Shown here piece by piece: positions 53,267-63,200 of a DNA stretch of 64,000 nucleotides. The stretch is taken from the NCBI GenBank assembly GCA_025361705.1, contig JANYJW010000051.1, forward strand, positions 18,112 to 82,111, written 5' to 3'. Made by a program: the position numbers and the translations under genes. This DNA comes from Gemmatimonas sp. (lineage in GTDB: Bacteria > Gemmatimonadota > Gemmatimonadetes > Gemmatimonadales > Gemmatimonadaceae). A model generated the notes under the pieces. It had not been told where the DNA came from. It was given only the letters and a program-made list of their open reading frames with translations, and ran no database searches. Position 1 is the stretch's first letter; each line of letters opens with the position of its first letter.

Positions 53267-54757
53267 ATGTTCGAGGATGCCGAGCTGGGTCACGCCGTAG
53301 ACAAGGCGACGTACGAGGCGCGCGTGGCAACGCTGCGCTCGGAACTTCTGCAGGCGCAGTTCGCCCTCAAGGACCGACGCACGCTTCCCGTGCTGCTACT
53401 GGTGGGCGGCGTCGAAGGCGCAGGACGCGGCGAAACGGTGAACGCGCTCACCTCGTGGCTCGATCCGCGCCACGTGGAAGTCAACGGGCTCGGCGATCCG
53501 TCGGACGAGGAGCTCGAGCGCCCGCGCTTCTGGCGGTTCTGGCGCGCGCTGCCGCCCAAGGGGAAGATCGGCGTCTTCTTCGGATCGTGGTACACGTATC
53601 CCATCCTGCGCGCCTCGCTCGGCAAGGGGCCGGTGCGCTGGGCCAAGCTCGATCGGCGCATCGACGAGATCGTGCGCTTCGAGCGCATGCTGTCCGAGGA
53701 AGGCGCGCTGGTGCTGAAGTTCTGGTTCCACCTGTCCAAGCACGCGCAGGACAGGCGCATCCGGGAGCTCAAGAAGGATCCGCACACCCGCTGGCGCGTG
53801 ACCGGCGTCGACGAGGACTACTTCAAGCGCTACGACCGGTTTCGCGAGGTCTCGGAACGCACGTTGCGCCACACCTCCACGGCCATGGCGCCGTGGCTGG
53901 TGGTGGAGGGCGTCGATCGGCGGTATCGCGAGTTGTTCGTGGCCGAGGAACTGCTGCGCGCACTCAAGGCGCGGCTCGATGCGCCCAAGGCGGCCGGGCC
54001 CACGCCGGCCCGGCCGAGCGATGCGCCCGAAGTGGACGGACGCCGCACGCTGCTCAGTGAGCTCGACCTCACCAAGAAGGTTGCGAAGCCCCGTTACGAG
54101 AAGGAACTCGAGAAATGGCAGGGCGAGCTGGCGCTGTTGACGCGCCACAAGCGATTCCGCGACCGCTCGGTGGTGGTGGTCTTCGAAGGCAACGACGCGG
54201 CGGGGAAGGGCGGCACCATTCGCCGCGTCACCAGCGCCGTGGATGCGCGCATCGTGCGCGTGGTGCCCATTGCGGCGCCCACTGACGAGGAGAAGGCGCA
54301 TCCATATCTATGGCGCTTCTGGCGCCAGATGCCCCGGCACGGCCGCATCACCATCTTCGACCGCTCGTGGTACGGGCGCGTCCTCGTGGAGCGCGTCGAG
54401 GGCTTCTGCTCACCCTACGACTGGGAACGCGCCTACGGCGAGATCAACGACTTCGAGGAGGAGCTGAGTGGCCACGGCACGGTGATGGCCAAATTCTGGC
54501 TCGCGATCTCCAAGGAGGAGCAGCTGCGCCGGTTCAAGGAACGCGAACAGGTGAGCTTCAAGGCGTTCAAGATCACCGAGGAGGACTGGCGCAACCGCAA
54601 GAAGTGGACGGCCTACAGCGACGCCGTCTGCGACATGGTGGCACGCACGTCGAGCGCGCGCGTGCCGTGGACCATGGTGGAGGCGAACGACAAGTACCAC
54701 GCGCGCATCAAGGTGCTCAAGACCCTGTGCGCGCGGCTCGAGGCCGCGCTTCGCTGA
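53267..54757 (+). CDS. pap: Polyphosphate:AMP phosphotransferase (two-domain PPK2)
   Basis: 496 residues; GGAGG at 53258-53262 precedes the ATG. Two PPK2 domains are fused. The C-terminal one (about 275-490) has the intact Walker A FEGNDAAGKGGTIRR, the lid HPYLWRFWR and FDRSWYGRVLVERVEG. The N-terminal one (about 10-240) has the degenerate VEGAGRGETVN, with Arg in place of the Walker Lys, as expected for the non-catalytic half. The enzyme makes ADP from AMP and polyphosphate in the cytoplasm. It is divergent from the GMC gene. Confidence 0.93.
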   Translation: MFEDAELGHAVDKATYEARVATLRSELLQAQFALKDRRTLPVLLLVGGVEGAGRGETVNALTSWLDPRHVEVNGLGDPSDEELERPRFWRFWRALPPKGKIGVFFGSWYTYPILRASLGKGPVRWAKLDRRIDEIVRFERMLSEEGALVLKFWFHLSKHAQDRRIRELKKDPHTRWRVTGVDEDYFKRYDRFREVSERTLRHTSTAMAPWLVVEGVDRRYRELFVAEELLRALKARLDAPKAAGPTPARPSDAPEVDGRRTLLSELDLTKKVAKPRYEKELEKWQGELALLTRHKRFRDRSVVVVFEGNDAAGKGGTIRRVTSAVDARIVRVVPIAAPTDEEKAHPYLWRFWRQMPRHGRITIFDRSWYGRVLVERVEGFCSPYDWERAYGEINDFEEELSGHGTVMAKFWLAISKEEQLRRFKEREQVSFKAFKITEEDWRNRKKWTAYSDAVCDMVARTSSARVPWTMVEANDKYHARIKVLKTLCARLEAALR

Positions 54758-54784
54758 CGCGCACCCCGTGATCGCGGTTCGCGG

Positions 54785-55630
54785 CTAGAACTTCAGCGCG
54801 GCGAGGTAGTTGGCCGACTTGCGGATGCTGTCCATCGCGTCCGCCGGGTTGTCGTGCTCCACGAACGCGTGCGTGATCCCTGCCTTGGCGCGCTGCGCGA
54901 AGATGCCCTTCCAGTCGATGGTGCCCGACCCGACGTCCGTCATCTGCATCTCGGGCGCCGGTGTCGCGTCCTTGAGGTGCACCATCTCGAAGCGTCCAGG
55001 GAAGCGCGCAAAGAAGGTGCGTGGGTCGAAGCCCGCCTTCACCGCCCAGTAGATGTCCATCTCGAACGTCACGAGGGCAGGGTCGGTGCCGGCAATCAGG
55101 AGGTCCATCGGTACCACATCATGGACCTTGGCGAACTCGACCACGTGATTGTGGTATGCAAAGCGCAGGCCGGCGGCCTTGGCACGGCGGCCCACCTCGT
55201 TGAACGTGTCGGCCACGCGCTTCCAGTCGTCGAGCGTCTTGATGTCGCGCATGTCGAGCGAGGCCACGGTCAGGTATGTGTGCCCCACGACGTGCGCCGT
55301 CTCGGCCGTGGCGTCAAAGCGCGCGCGCACGTCGTCGAGCCCCAGGTGCGTGGACGGCGAGGTGAGCCCGTTGTCGTCCAGCATGCGGCGCGTCTCGGCG
55401 GACGTCCGCCCGAAGTAGCCCGCAAACTCCACCTCGCGATACCCGAGCCTGGCCACGGCGGCGAGCGTGCCCGGCATGTCCTTGGCCATCGCGCTGCGCA
55501 CGGTGTACAGTTGGACGCCGATGCGATCGATCGACTCGGCACGCCACGAGGTCGCACGCACGACACGCGGCAGCAGTCCGGCGACCGCCAGCGCGGCCAG
55601 GGTCTTCACGGCGTCACGACGCGAGTGCAT
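54785..55630 (-). CDS. Tat-exported sugar phosphate isomerase/epimerase-like TIM-barrel protein
   Basis: 281 residues. A short Tat signal (SRRDAVKTLAALAVAGLLP) leads to an AP-endonuclease-2-type TIM barrel: IGVQLYTVRS, GYREVEFAGYFG, HLGLDDV, RFAYHNHVVEF, TFEMDIYWAVKAG, MVHLKD and HAFVEHDNP, with the metal-binding Glu/Asp/His/Glu set. Exported members act with GMC or Gfo/Idh enzymes on keto-sugars, as epimerases or lyases. It is the last gene of a tight minus-strand run, four bases after the DinB-like membrane gene. Confidence 0.88.
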   Translation of the reverse strand: MHSRRDAVKTLAALAVAGLLPRVVRATSWRAESIDRIGVQLYTVRSAMAKDMPGTLAAVARLGYREVEFAGYFGRTSAETRRMLDDNGLTSPSTHLGLDDVRARFDATAETAHVVGHTYLTVASLDMRDIKTLDDWKRVADTFNEVGRRAKAAGLRFAYHNHVVEFAKVHDVVPMDLLIAGTDPALVTFEMDIYWAVKAGFDPRTFFARFPGRFEMVHLKDATPAPEMQMTDVGSGTIDWKGIFAQRAKAGITHAFVEHDNPADAMDSIRKSANYLAALKF

Positions 55631-55634
55631 GGCT

Positions 55635-56549
55635 CTACTCCGTGGAAGAAACCGCCGACGGCAACTGCCGGCGATGATGGCGAATGTGGTGCGACGCAAA
55701 CCGCACGGCCTCGTGCAGCGGCAGCGCGCCAAAGTACGGGTGCACCAGGCGGCGATACGGGCGCCGCTGTACGGCAATCTCGAGGTCGCGCAGGCACGAC
55801 TCGCCGGTGGCGCGGAACAGTGCGATGCCATCAGCCGGCGTCGGTGGACCGCCGCTGGGGCGCAGCGAGCTTGGCGCCTTGGCCTTGGGAAACGCGCCGC
55901 CCGCAAGCAGTCGCGGCTTCACCAGCAGGTTGGCGAGCGTGCGCGGCACGGGGCCCAGCCGCTTGCGCAAGGAATCCTTGCCGCGCGACTCGCCCGCGTA
56001 CTGTGAATACGTGCGCGCCAGATGGTCGGTGATCTCCGCCGGCGACCAGCCCTCGAGCGACGGCCGCGTCGTCCATTGCGCGACGCTCATGTCGCGAATG
56101 GAGGCCACGAACTCATTGGCGGCGTCGGTGTGATCGGCGAGTAGCGCTGGCCACAGGCGACGCGTGATCGCAGCGTGCAATCGACGGGTCCCATACGCCA
56201 CAATGGCGGCGTCGGCGGCAAGCACGGTCAGCAGCGCGGCGATTACATCCGGCCACGACGCGCCGCCGTAGCTCCAGACCGCCATCGGGCCCGCGTAGGC
56301 GACAGTCAGCGCGTAGATCCACAGCAAGTAGATGCCGACGACGCGGCCCGCGAGTGTCGCAATCACGATTCCAAGCGCACTCGCGCCAATGACGAGGTTG
56401 CCTGCCTGCACCGACGCCTGCGCTGCCCCGTGATACGAGTCGGTCAGCGCATTCCGGAGGGAGCTGGCGGCGCCCACGCACAGGAATGCGAGCAGGAGCC
56501 ACTCGCCCGCAGGCCGCCCCAGCAGCACCCATTCCCTGGGCAGGCGCAT
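55635..56549 (-). CDS. Membrane protein with C-terminal DinB/DUF1569-like domain
   Basis: 304 residues. The first 120 residues hold four hydrophobic helices (for example EWLLLAFLCVGAAS and VVGIYLLWIYALTVAYAG). The C-terminal half is a four-helix bundle of the DinB type with metal-binding His in EITDHLARTY and RFASHHIRHHRRQL. Fusion of a DinB-like bundle to a membrane domain is unusual; the role could be a thiol or metal-dependent transferase. Its ATG shares one base with the stop of the upstream DinB gene (TGATG). Confidence 0.7.
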   Translation of the reverse strand: MRLPREWVLLGRPAGEWLLLAFLCVGAASSLRNALTDSYHGAAQASVQAGNLVIGASALGIVIATLAGRVVGIYLLWIYALTVAYAGPMAVWSYGGASWPDVIAALLTVLAADAAIVAYGTRRLHAAITRRLWPALLADHTDAANEFVASIRDMSVAQWTTRPSLEGWSPAEITDHLARTYSQYAGESRGKDSLRKRLGPVPRTLANLLVKPRLLAGGAFPKAKAPSSLRPSGGPPTPADGIALFRATGESCLRDLEIAVQRRPYRRLVHPYFGALPLHEAVRFASHHIRHHRRQLPSAVSSTE

Positions 56550-57070
56550 CAGGCGCCGCCGCCGCGCGCGCTCGACAGCTCTGCGGGCGCGAGCGTCGCA
56601 ACCGTTGCCGGAAGTCCCGTCACGAGTCGCCGATGATAGTCCACCTGCCCAAGGTGATACCCGAGGTGCACCGCGCAGTGGAGCAGGAACTCCTGCGTAT
56701 TGACGCGCACGGCACCAATGGCCAGCGGAAACTCGGTGGCCAGCATTGCGTCGGTAAGCGCAGGGAGTGCACCGTCCACGGCCGTGACGGTCGCGTCGAT
56801 GTCGGCGAGCAACTCGGCACGCGGCAGGTTGCGCGCCGAAAACTCGCGCGGCCGGTCGCGTTCGTACGCGATGCCGCCAATGGCCTGGCCCACATAGGTG
56901 CGCAAGTTGCCGGCCAGGTGCAGCACGAGCGTGCCGCACGAGTTGGCGATGCCCGGGGGCACCGCCCAGACCGACGCGTCGTCAGGATACGCCTCGACCT
57001 CGCGGCGCAACGCGCGAAGGTCGCGCAGCAGGATCGCGCGCAGATGACCGGCAATGGCGGGTGTGCTCAT
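56549..57070 (-). CDS. DinB family protein (DUF1572-like)
   Basis: 173 residues. A four-helix bundle with the typical ligand pattern: NSCGTLVLHLAGNLRTYVGQ with His52 region, and LHCAVHLGYHLGQVDYHRR carrying two His near the C-terminus. DinB/YfiT-like proteins bind a divalent metal and several act as thiol-dependent S-transferases using bacillithiol or mycothiol. The substrate is unknown. It overlaps the next gene by one base and follows the transporter gene by 16. Confidence 0.82.
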   Translation of the reverse strand: MSTPAIAGHLRAILLRDLRALRREVEAYPDDASVWAVPPGIANSCGTLVLHLAGNLRTYVGQAIGGIAYERDRPREFSARNLPRAELLADIDATVTAVDGALPALTDAMLATEFPLAIGAVRVNTQEFLLHCAVHLGYHLGQVDYHRRLVTGLPATVATLAPAELSSARGGGA

Positions 57071-57086
57071 CGGGAACTCCGGTGCG

Positions 57087-58292
57087 TCAGCGCAGCAGCG
57101 CTGGCAGTTCAGTGGCCAGCGTCTGCACGCTCAACCACGCCATGGCGACCGTGACCAAGGCGCCGCCGATCGTCAGCGCGATGGGATGGCGATAATCACC
57201 CACCACGCTGCGCCGCCGCGAGGCGACCAGCATCGTGCCGAGCGAGAGCGGAAGAATGAGGCCATTGAGCGCGCCGACGACGATCAACACCCGCACCGGC
57301 CGGCCGACCGTCACGAAAACGGCCGTGGACAGCACGATGAAGCCGATGACGAGCCACGACCACCGCTCCTCGGCGCGCGGCAGCAGGCCGCGCAGGAACG
57401 ACACCGATGTGTACGCCGAGCCGACCACCGACGTGATGGCCGCCGCCCACATCACCACGCCAAAGATCCTGTATCCCGCTTCCCCTGCCGCGAGCCGGAA
57501 GACCGACGCCGGCGGGTTTTGTGGGTCGAGCGCCAAGCCGTGTGCCACCACGCCCAGCGCGCCCAGAAAGAGGACGACGCGCATCACCGAGGCAATGACG
57601 ATGGCGCTGGTGGCGGAGTTGGTGACGTCGCGCAGCGCGGCAGGGCCCGAAAGTCCCGCGTCGAGCAGGCGGTGGGCGCCCGCAAAGGTGATGTAGCCGC
57701 CCACCGTGCCGCCGACGATGGTGATGATGCTCAGTGGCGCAATGCGCTCGGGCATCACGCTGCGCAGCACCGCCTCACCCAGCGGGGGCGCCGACGCAAT
57801 CGCCACATACGCCGAGAGTGCCACCATCACGAAGCCGAGCGCGACGGCGAATCGGTCCATCGCCTTGCCGGCCTCCTTCACAAGGAAGAGTGCCACCGCG
57901 AGCGCGGCGCTCAGCACCGCGCCCGTGCGCACGTCGAGCCCGAACATCACGTTGAGACCAAGTCCGGCGCCCGCCACGTTGCCGACATTGAAGGCGAGGC
58001 CGCCGAGCACGACGAGCACCGCAAGGACGTGGCCCAATCCCGGTACCACGAGATTCGCCACGTCCTGTGCGCGGCGGCCGCTCACGACGAGCACGCGCCA
58101 GATGTTCAGCTGCGCGCCAAGGTCGAAGAGCACCGACAGCAGAATGGCGAAGCCGAAGCTCGCGCCGAGCTGCTGCGTGAAGACCGCCGTCTGCGTGAGG
58201 AAGCCCGGGCCGATGGCCGACGTGGCCATCAGGAAGGCGGCGCCGGCGAGCACGCGCAGCGGCGCGGTGCGGAGGGTTGGTGGCGTGGTCAC
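57087..58292 (-). CDS. NRAMP-related divalent metal transporter (YcsG-like)
   Basis: 401 residues, about 11 membrane helices, GTG start overlapping the previous stop (GTGA). The N-terminus FLMATSAIGPGFLTQTAVFTQQ corresponds to helix 1 of NRAMP transporters, but the metal-binding DPGN motif reads GPGF here, as in the YcsG subgroup. Helix 6 lacks a clear MPH (it reads YITFAGAHRLL). Loss of the Asp and Asn ligands suggests a different ion or mode than MntH-type manganese uptake. It is encoded with a small pore-like membrane protein and DinB proteins. Confidence 0.82.
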   Translation of the reverse strand: MTTPPTLRTAPLRVLAGAAFLMATSAIGPGFLTQTAVFTQQLGASFGFAILLSVLFDLGAQLNIWRVLVVSGRRAQDVANLVVPGLGHVLAVLVVLGGLAFNVGNVAGAGLGLNVMFGLDVRTGAVLSAALAVALFLVKEAGKAMDRFAVALGFVMVALSAYVAIASAPPLGEAVLRSVMPERIAPLSIITIVGGTVGGYITFAGAHRLLDAGLSGPAALRDVTNSATSAIVIASVMRVVLFLGALGVVAHGLALDPQNPPASVFRLAAGEAGYRIFGVVMWAAAITSVVGSAYTSVSFLRGLLPRAEERWSWLVIGFIVLSTAVFVTVGRPVRVLIVVGALNGLILPLSLGTMLVASRRRSVVGDYRHPIALTIGGALVTVAMAWLSVQTLATELPALLR

Positions 58293-58642
58293 CGGGAGTG
58301 CTCGTCGCGCTCGAGGTGCAGGTGGTGCAGCATCCGGTGAAAGACCGGCGCGAAGAGCAGCCCGGCGATCAGCAGGAACACGACGCCCGAGTATAGCGCA
58401 TAGAACGCGGCGAACACCTTGCCTGCGGTGGACGGCATCGCGTCGACCGGGCCCATGCCGCCCAGGATCATCGATGCGTTTTCAAACGCGTCCACCCACG
58501 CGAGCGCGCCGATGAAATGGTAGCCCGCGGTCCCGGCGGCGAGCGAAAACGCCAGCGCCCCCAACGCCGCGCCGCCGTGCTGCATCATGCGCCGCCAGAA
58601 GAGGCGGCGTGACAGGAGCGGGGCCAGTCGATGCTCGTACAT
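58289..58642 (-). CDS. Small two-helix membrane protein, ion-channel-like layout
   Basis: 117 residues from the ATG at 58642. Two hydrophobic helices (about 22-45 and 75-100) flank a short segment ASMILGGMGPVDAMPST. The order helix, re-entrant-like Gly-rich segment, then VFAAFYALYSGVVFLLIAG recalls the pore region of two-helix potassium channels, but the filter TVGYG is replaced by LGGMG. The C-terminus has a His-rich HRMLHHLHLE tail. Whether it conducts ions is unknown. It overlaps the transporter start by four bases. Confidence 0.6.
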   Translation of the reverse strand: MYEHRLAPLLSRRLFWRRMMQHGGAALGALAFSLAAGTAGYHFIGALAWVDAFENASMILGGMGPVDAMPSTAGKVFAAFYALYSGVVFLLIAGLLFAPVFHRMLHHLHLERDEHSR

Positions 58643-58646
58643 GCGC

Positions 58647-59153
58647 CTAGGGCAACGGCGGGACGCCCATCGCTTCCCACTCTTCGCGCGACGGGCCATA
58701 CATGCCCGGCACCGGCACGCCCGCCTGGCGCATCAGCACCGTCATCTGGCCGCGGTGGTGCGTCTGGTGGTGCAGCAGGATGGCGAGCATCAATCCGCGG
58801 GGCCACTGCTCGCCGTACATCGGAATCGGCTCGCCCAGTTGCGCGTCGGTCCACGTGAGGCGCACCGCGGCCAGCAGCGACGCCGCCGAGCGCTCGTAGT
58901 GCGCCGCGATGTCGGCAGCGACGGACGGCGTCGCGGGATGCGTCTTTTCCGTGGGGCCGTCGATCACCAGTCCGGCGTGGCCGCCCATTTCGGCGAGCGT
59001 GCACGTGAGGTGCCAGGCGAGAAATCCCAGCGTGCGGCCGCCGGGCACGATCGCCTGCGCCATCGACGCATCGGTCAGGCTGCGCAGCACTTTCATCGTG
59101 GAGGCGCTTTCCTGATTCCAAGCCGAGGCAAAGTCGTCGAGCGAACGAAACAT
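58647..59153 (-). CDS. DinB family protein
   Basis: 168 residues. The ATG at 59153 has GGGAGA upstream. The DinB four-helix bundle carries FLAWHLTCTLAEM with the first His ligand and LLHHQTHHRGQMTVLM with the C-terminal His pair, then the common tail VPVPGMYGPSREEW. It is probably a metal-dependent thiol transferase of unknown substrate. It is the first gene of the minus-strand run that includes the pore-like protein, transporter, two further DinB proteins and the exported isomerase. Confidence 0.85.
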   Translation of the reverse strand: MFRSLDDFASAWNQESASTMKVLRSLTDASMAQAIVPGGRTLGFLAWHLTCTLAEMGGHAGLVIDGPTEKTHPATPSVAADIAAHYERSAASLLAAVRLTWTDAQLGEPIPMYGEQWPRGLMLAILLHHQTHHRGQMTVLMRQAGVPVPGMYGPSREEWEAMGVPPLP

Positions 59154-59232
59154 CGTCGGGTCTCCCGGGTGAACACGTGAGGCGAATCTACCGCTTGGGT
59201 GAAGTGCCGTCGACCACGGGCCGCCGTCGTTG

Positions 59233-59784
59233 TCAGTCACGCACCTTGTCGGCGTGCTTGGCGCGGAGTTTGCCTATCTTGGGCGCGATGATGGCCAGGC
59301 AGTACGGCTGGAACGGATGCCGGCGGTAATACCGGTCGTGGTTCGATTCGGCCGGCCAGAACGTGGCATTGCGCTCGATGGTCGTGACGATCGGCAGGTC
59401 GTAGACCTGATTCAGGTCGAGGTCGCTAATCACCGCCAGCGCGTCGGCTTCCTGCGCGGGCGAGTGCGGGAAGATGGCCGACCGATACTGCGGGCCCACG
59501 TCGGGCCCCTGGCGATTGAGTTGCGTGGGGTCGTGCACGGTGAAGAAGATCTCGAGCAGGTCGCGATACGAAATCTCGCGCGGGTCGTACGTGACCTGCA
59601 CCACCTCCGCGTGTCCGGAGTCGCCGGCGCAGACCTGCGCGTAGGTGGGATTGGGGCGCTCGCCGCCGGCGTAACCGCTCTTCACGGCGCTCACGCCGCG
59701 CAACCGCTCGAACGTCGCTTCGAGGCACCAGAAGCAGCCGCCCGCCAGTGTGGCCAGGGCTTGTCGGTCGGGGGGCAGCGTCAT
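59233..59784 (-). CDS. msrA: Peptide-methionine (S)-S-oxide reductase MsrA
   Basis: 183 residues from the ATG at 59784. The active site is GGCFWCLEATFERL, with the catalytic Cys in GCFWC, followed by GVSAVKSGYAGG, HAEVVQVTYDP and YRSAIFPHSP. It repairs oxidised methionine with thioredoxin as reductant. The C-terminal recycling cysteines common in some members are absent here (the end reads KLRAKHADKVRD), so recycling may use the second Cys of GCFWC. It is probably cytoplasmic, with no signal. Confidence 0.95.
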   Translation of the reverse strand: MTLPPDRQALATLAGGCFWCLEATFERLRGVSAVKSGYAGGERPNPTYAQVCAGDSGHAEVVQVTYDPREISYRDLLEIFFTVHDPTQLNRQGPDVGPQYRSAIFPHSPAQEADALAVISDLDLNQVYDLPIVTTIERNATFWPAESNHDRYYRRHPFQPYCLAIIAPKIGKLRAKHADKVRD

Positions 59785-59819
59785 CGGGGGGCGGGTCGAA
59801 GGGGGCAAACAGAGTCCGT

Positions 59820-60206
59820 CTACGTGATCTCGCCTGCGGCCTTGGCCTCAGCTTCCAGCCACACCAAGGCCTCGGCTTCCGTGCTGAAGATGCGGCTGTT
59901 GCGGCCCGTGATGCGCATCAGGGCTGTGTACATCACCTTCTGCAATCCCGTGACACCGAGCAGCGCGGCGGCCAGCACATACGGTCGATTGTGCGCCAAC
60001 ACATCGCGCAGCGCCTCCTTGACGGAGTTGTCGAACGGCGAGTTCGACACGTTGGCGAGCGTGAGGACGTGCTTCGGCTGCTGGTACTGCTCGGGGATCT
60101 TGGCGTTGACGAGGTGGGGCAATGCGTCCGTCGGTCGGTGGAACCCCGATAGATCGAGCCGGAAAAACGGGCGCCCCGCCAGCGTGGACCAGGTGATGCG
60201 TTCCAT
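59820..60206 (-). CDS. STAS/SpoIIAA-like protein
   Basis: 128 residues. An alpha/beta fold with ITWSTLAGRPFFRLDLSGF at the start, KHVLTLANVSNSPFDNSV and a C-terminal helix STEAEALVWLEAEA; the last, an IFSTEAEALxWL pattern, is typical of small SpoIIAA-like/STAS proteins. A central hydrophobic stretch RPYVLAAALLGVTGL could be a buried helix. Function unknown. It lies between dnaE2 and msrA on the same strand. Confidence 0.6.
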   Translation of the reverse strand: MERITWSTLAGRPFFRLDLSGFHRPTDALPHLVNAKIPEQYQQPKHVLTLANVSNSPFDNSVKEALRDVLAHNRPYVLAAALLGVTGLQKVMYTALMRITGRNSRIFSTEAEALVWLEAEAKAAGEIT

Positions 60207-60281
60207 GGTGCAAATGTGGTATGTGAATGCCGATTTTGGAAGATCACGCCAGATACGGGCGGTCGCACGCCAGGCACGGGG

Positions 60282-63200
60282 CTACCGGTAGTCATGCGAC
60301 CGCGCCTCGATGCGTCCGTCGAGCGGGGCAAACTCGTGCGCGCGGATGTTCACCACGCGCTGCTCCACCTGCAGGACGCCGCGCACGAGCAGCAGCGGCG
60401 TGCGCGAAATCAGCAGCGCTTGCCGCTCGAACGCCTGCGGTGTGACGACCACGTTCACCATCCCCGTCTCGTCCTCGAGCGTGAGAAAGACGAACCCCTT
60501 GGCCGTCCCCGGACGCTGGCGGCAGATGACGAGTCCCGCCATGCCCACCGGTGCGCCATCGCGTCCCTGCTCGAGCAACGCTCTGGCCGTGGCGACGTCG
60601 TTGAGCCGCAGCAGCGCGCGCAGGTGACGCATGGGATGCCCGTGCAGCGAGACGCCGGTCAGCCGGTAGTCGGCCTCGGTGAGCTGCGGGGCGGTGTAGG
60701 CGGGCAGCGTGGCGGGCACCGCCACCTCGGGAAAGAGCGCCAGCGGCCCGCCGCTCCCGCGCTGCGCCTCGAGCACCTTCCACAGCGCCACGCGCCGCCG
60801 CCGCGCCATCGGCTCGTCGCGCACAAACGCATCCAGCGCCCCCGACTCGGCGAGCAACCGCAGGGTGCGGCGCTCGAGCCCCGTGCGATGCACAAAGTCA
60901 TCGACGGAACGGAACGCGCCGCCGGCGCGCGCGCGGCCAATGCGGTCGCGGGCGTCGGGACCAAGACCTCTGATCGAACGCAGGCCCAGGCGCACGCACG
61001 GCGGCGATGGGAGACGGGAGACGGAAGACGGGGGACGGACGGCGCTTGCGCCCTCCGGTGCCGAGCGACCGTCCCCCGTCTTCCGTCTCTCGTCTCCCGT
61101 CGTGAACACCACCCCATCCCGTGGCCGCACAATCGTCCCGTCCGCACACACCATCTGATGATCCCACCCACTCTTCGTCACATCGGCCTGGAGCACCTTC
61201 ACGCCGTGACGCCGGGCGTCCTCAATGAGCGTGCCCTCGCTGTAAAAGCCCATGGGCTGCGCGTTGAGGATCGCGCACAGATACTCGGCCGCGTAGTAGT
61301 GCCGCAGGTAGGCGCTGGCGTAGACGATGAGCGCAAAGCTCGCCGCGTGGCTTTCGGGAAAGCCGTAATCGGCAAAGGCGTTGATCTGCTGGTAGATGCG
61401 GTGCGCCACCTCGTCGGCAATGCCGTTGGCCTTCATTCCCTCGATCATCTTCTGGCAGATGGCGGCCATGCGCTCGTGGCTGCGCTTGTGTCCCATCGCC
61501 TTGCGCAGCACGTCGGCCTCGCCGGGCGTGAAGCCCGCCGCGACGATGGCCACCTGCATCCCCTGCTCCTGGAACAAGGGAATGCCGAGCGTGCGCTTGA
61601 GCACCGGCTCGAGCGACGGGTGCGGATACGTGACCTCTTCCTGACCGGCGCGGCGCCGCAGGTACGGATGCACCATCTCGCCCTGGATGGGCCCCGGTCG
61701 GATGAGCGCCACCTCGACCACGAGGTCGTAGAAGCAGCGCGGCTTGAGTCGCGGCAGCGTGTTCATCTGCGCGCGGCTCTCCACCTGGAAGACGCCCACC
61801 GTGTCGGCGTTGCAGAGGTCGTCGTACACCGCCTGGTCCCTGGTGTCGAGCTGCGAGAGCTCAATGGTGACGCCGCGCGTGGCGCGCACGTACTTGATGC
61901 AGTCCTGCAGCAGCGTGAGCATGCCGAGGCCGAGCAGGTCGATCTTGACGAGCCCCACCGCATCGAGGTCGTCCTTTTCCCACTGGATCACCGTGCGCCC
62001 GTCCATCGCCGCCGGCTCGATGGGGACGATGGTGTGCAGCGGCTGCTCGGTGAGCACGAAGCCGCCGACGTGGATGCCGCGATGCCTCGGCGCCTGGTGC
62101 AACGACTCGACGACGTTTGCTAGGACGGAGATGGCAGATGGCGGATGGCAGAGGGCAGATGATGACGGGTCTTTCTCTTCTGCCATCTGCCATCCGCCAT
62201 CTGCCATCACCATCCTGTTCGCCTCCCTCTCCGCCCGCATCTGCGCGTAAGCGCGCGTCCCCGGCATGAACTGCTGGCCGAGGCGATCGGCCTCGGCGCG
62301 CTTGGAGTGGCCCGTGGGGCCGATGGTGTCGACGACTTCGGGAGCGAAGGGGTCGGCAGGAGATGGCAAATGGCGGATGGCAGAGGGCAGATCACCGCCG
62401 TCCTCCGCCATCCGCCCTCTGCCATCCGCCATCCGCCTGATGGCCTCAGCGGTCCTCGTGGCCGAGAACCGATCCGCAATGAGCGCCAGTTCCTCCGCCT
62501 GCGCCGGCGCGAAGCCCAGCACCCGCGCCGCGTCGCGCACCGCGCTGCGTCCGCGCCACGTGATGTGTTCGCACACCATCGCCGCGTGCTCGCGGCCGTA
62601 TTTCTCGTACACGTACTGCAGCACGCGCTCGCGGTCGCGGTGCGCGAAGTCGATGTCGATGTCGGGCGCCTCGGTGCGCTCCGCGCTCAGGAAGCGCTCG
62701 AACAGCAGTTCGAGCTTGATGGGATCCACCGCCGTGATGCCCAGGCAGTAGCAGACCGCGCTGTTGGCCGCCGAGCCGCGCCCCTGGCAGAGGATGCCGT
62801 CGCGACGCGCGAAGCGGACGATGTCCCAGACGATCAGGAAATAGCCCGCGAGCCCGAGCGTGGCGATGAGCGCCAGTTCGTGCGCGAGCTGCTTGTCGTG
62901 CCGCGCCGTGCGCCGCCATCCCCACCGCTCCTCGGCGCCGCCCTCCACCAGCCGCGCGAGGTACTCGTCTTCGCCCACGCCCGGCGGCAGGGCAAAGTGC
63001 GGCAGGCGCGGTTTGAGATCGGCCAACCGGAACGCGCACCGCTCGGCGATGACGAGCGTCTGCGTGATGCCCGCGTCGTCGTGCTGCCAGCGGCGGCGCA
63101 TCTGCGCGTGCCCCTTGAGGTACCACTCGCCGTTGGGACGCAGGCGCGTGCCCATCCCCTCGAGCGTCTCGCCGTGGCGCAGCGCGCAGAGCACGTCGTG

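Noticed and set aside
53300..53450. Loss of the Walker lysine (Arg instead) in the N-terminal half of the polyphosphate:AMP phosphotransferase
   Set aside because: In two-domain PPK2 enzymes the N-terminal half is generally the non-catalytic one, so this is expected.
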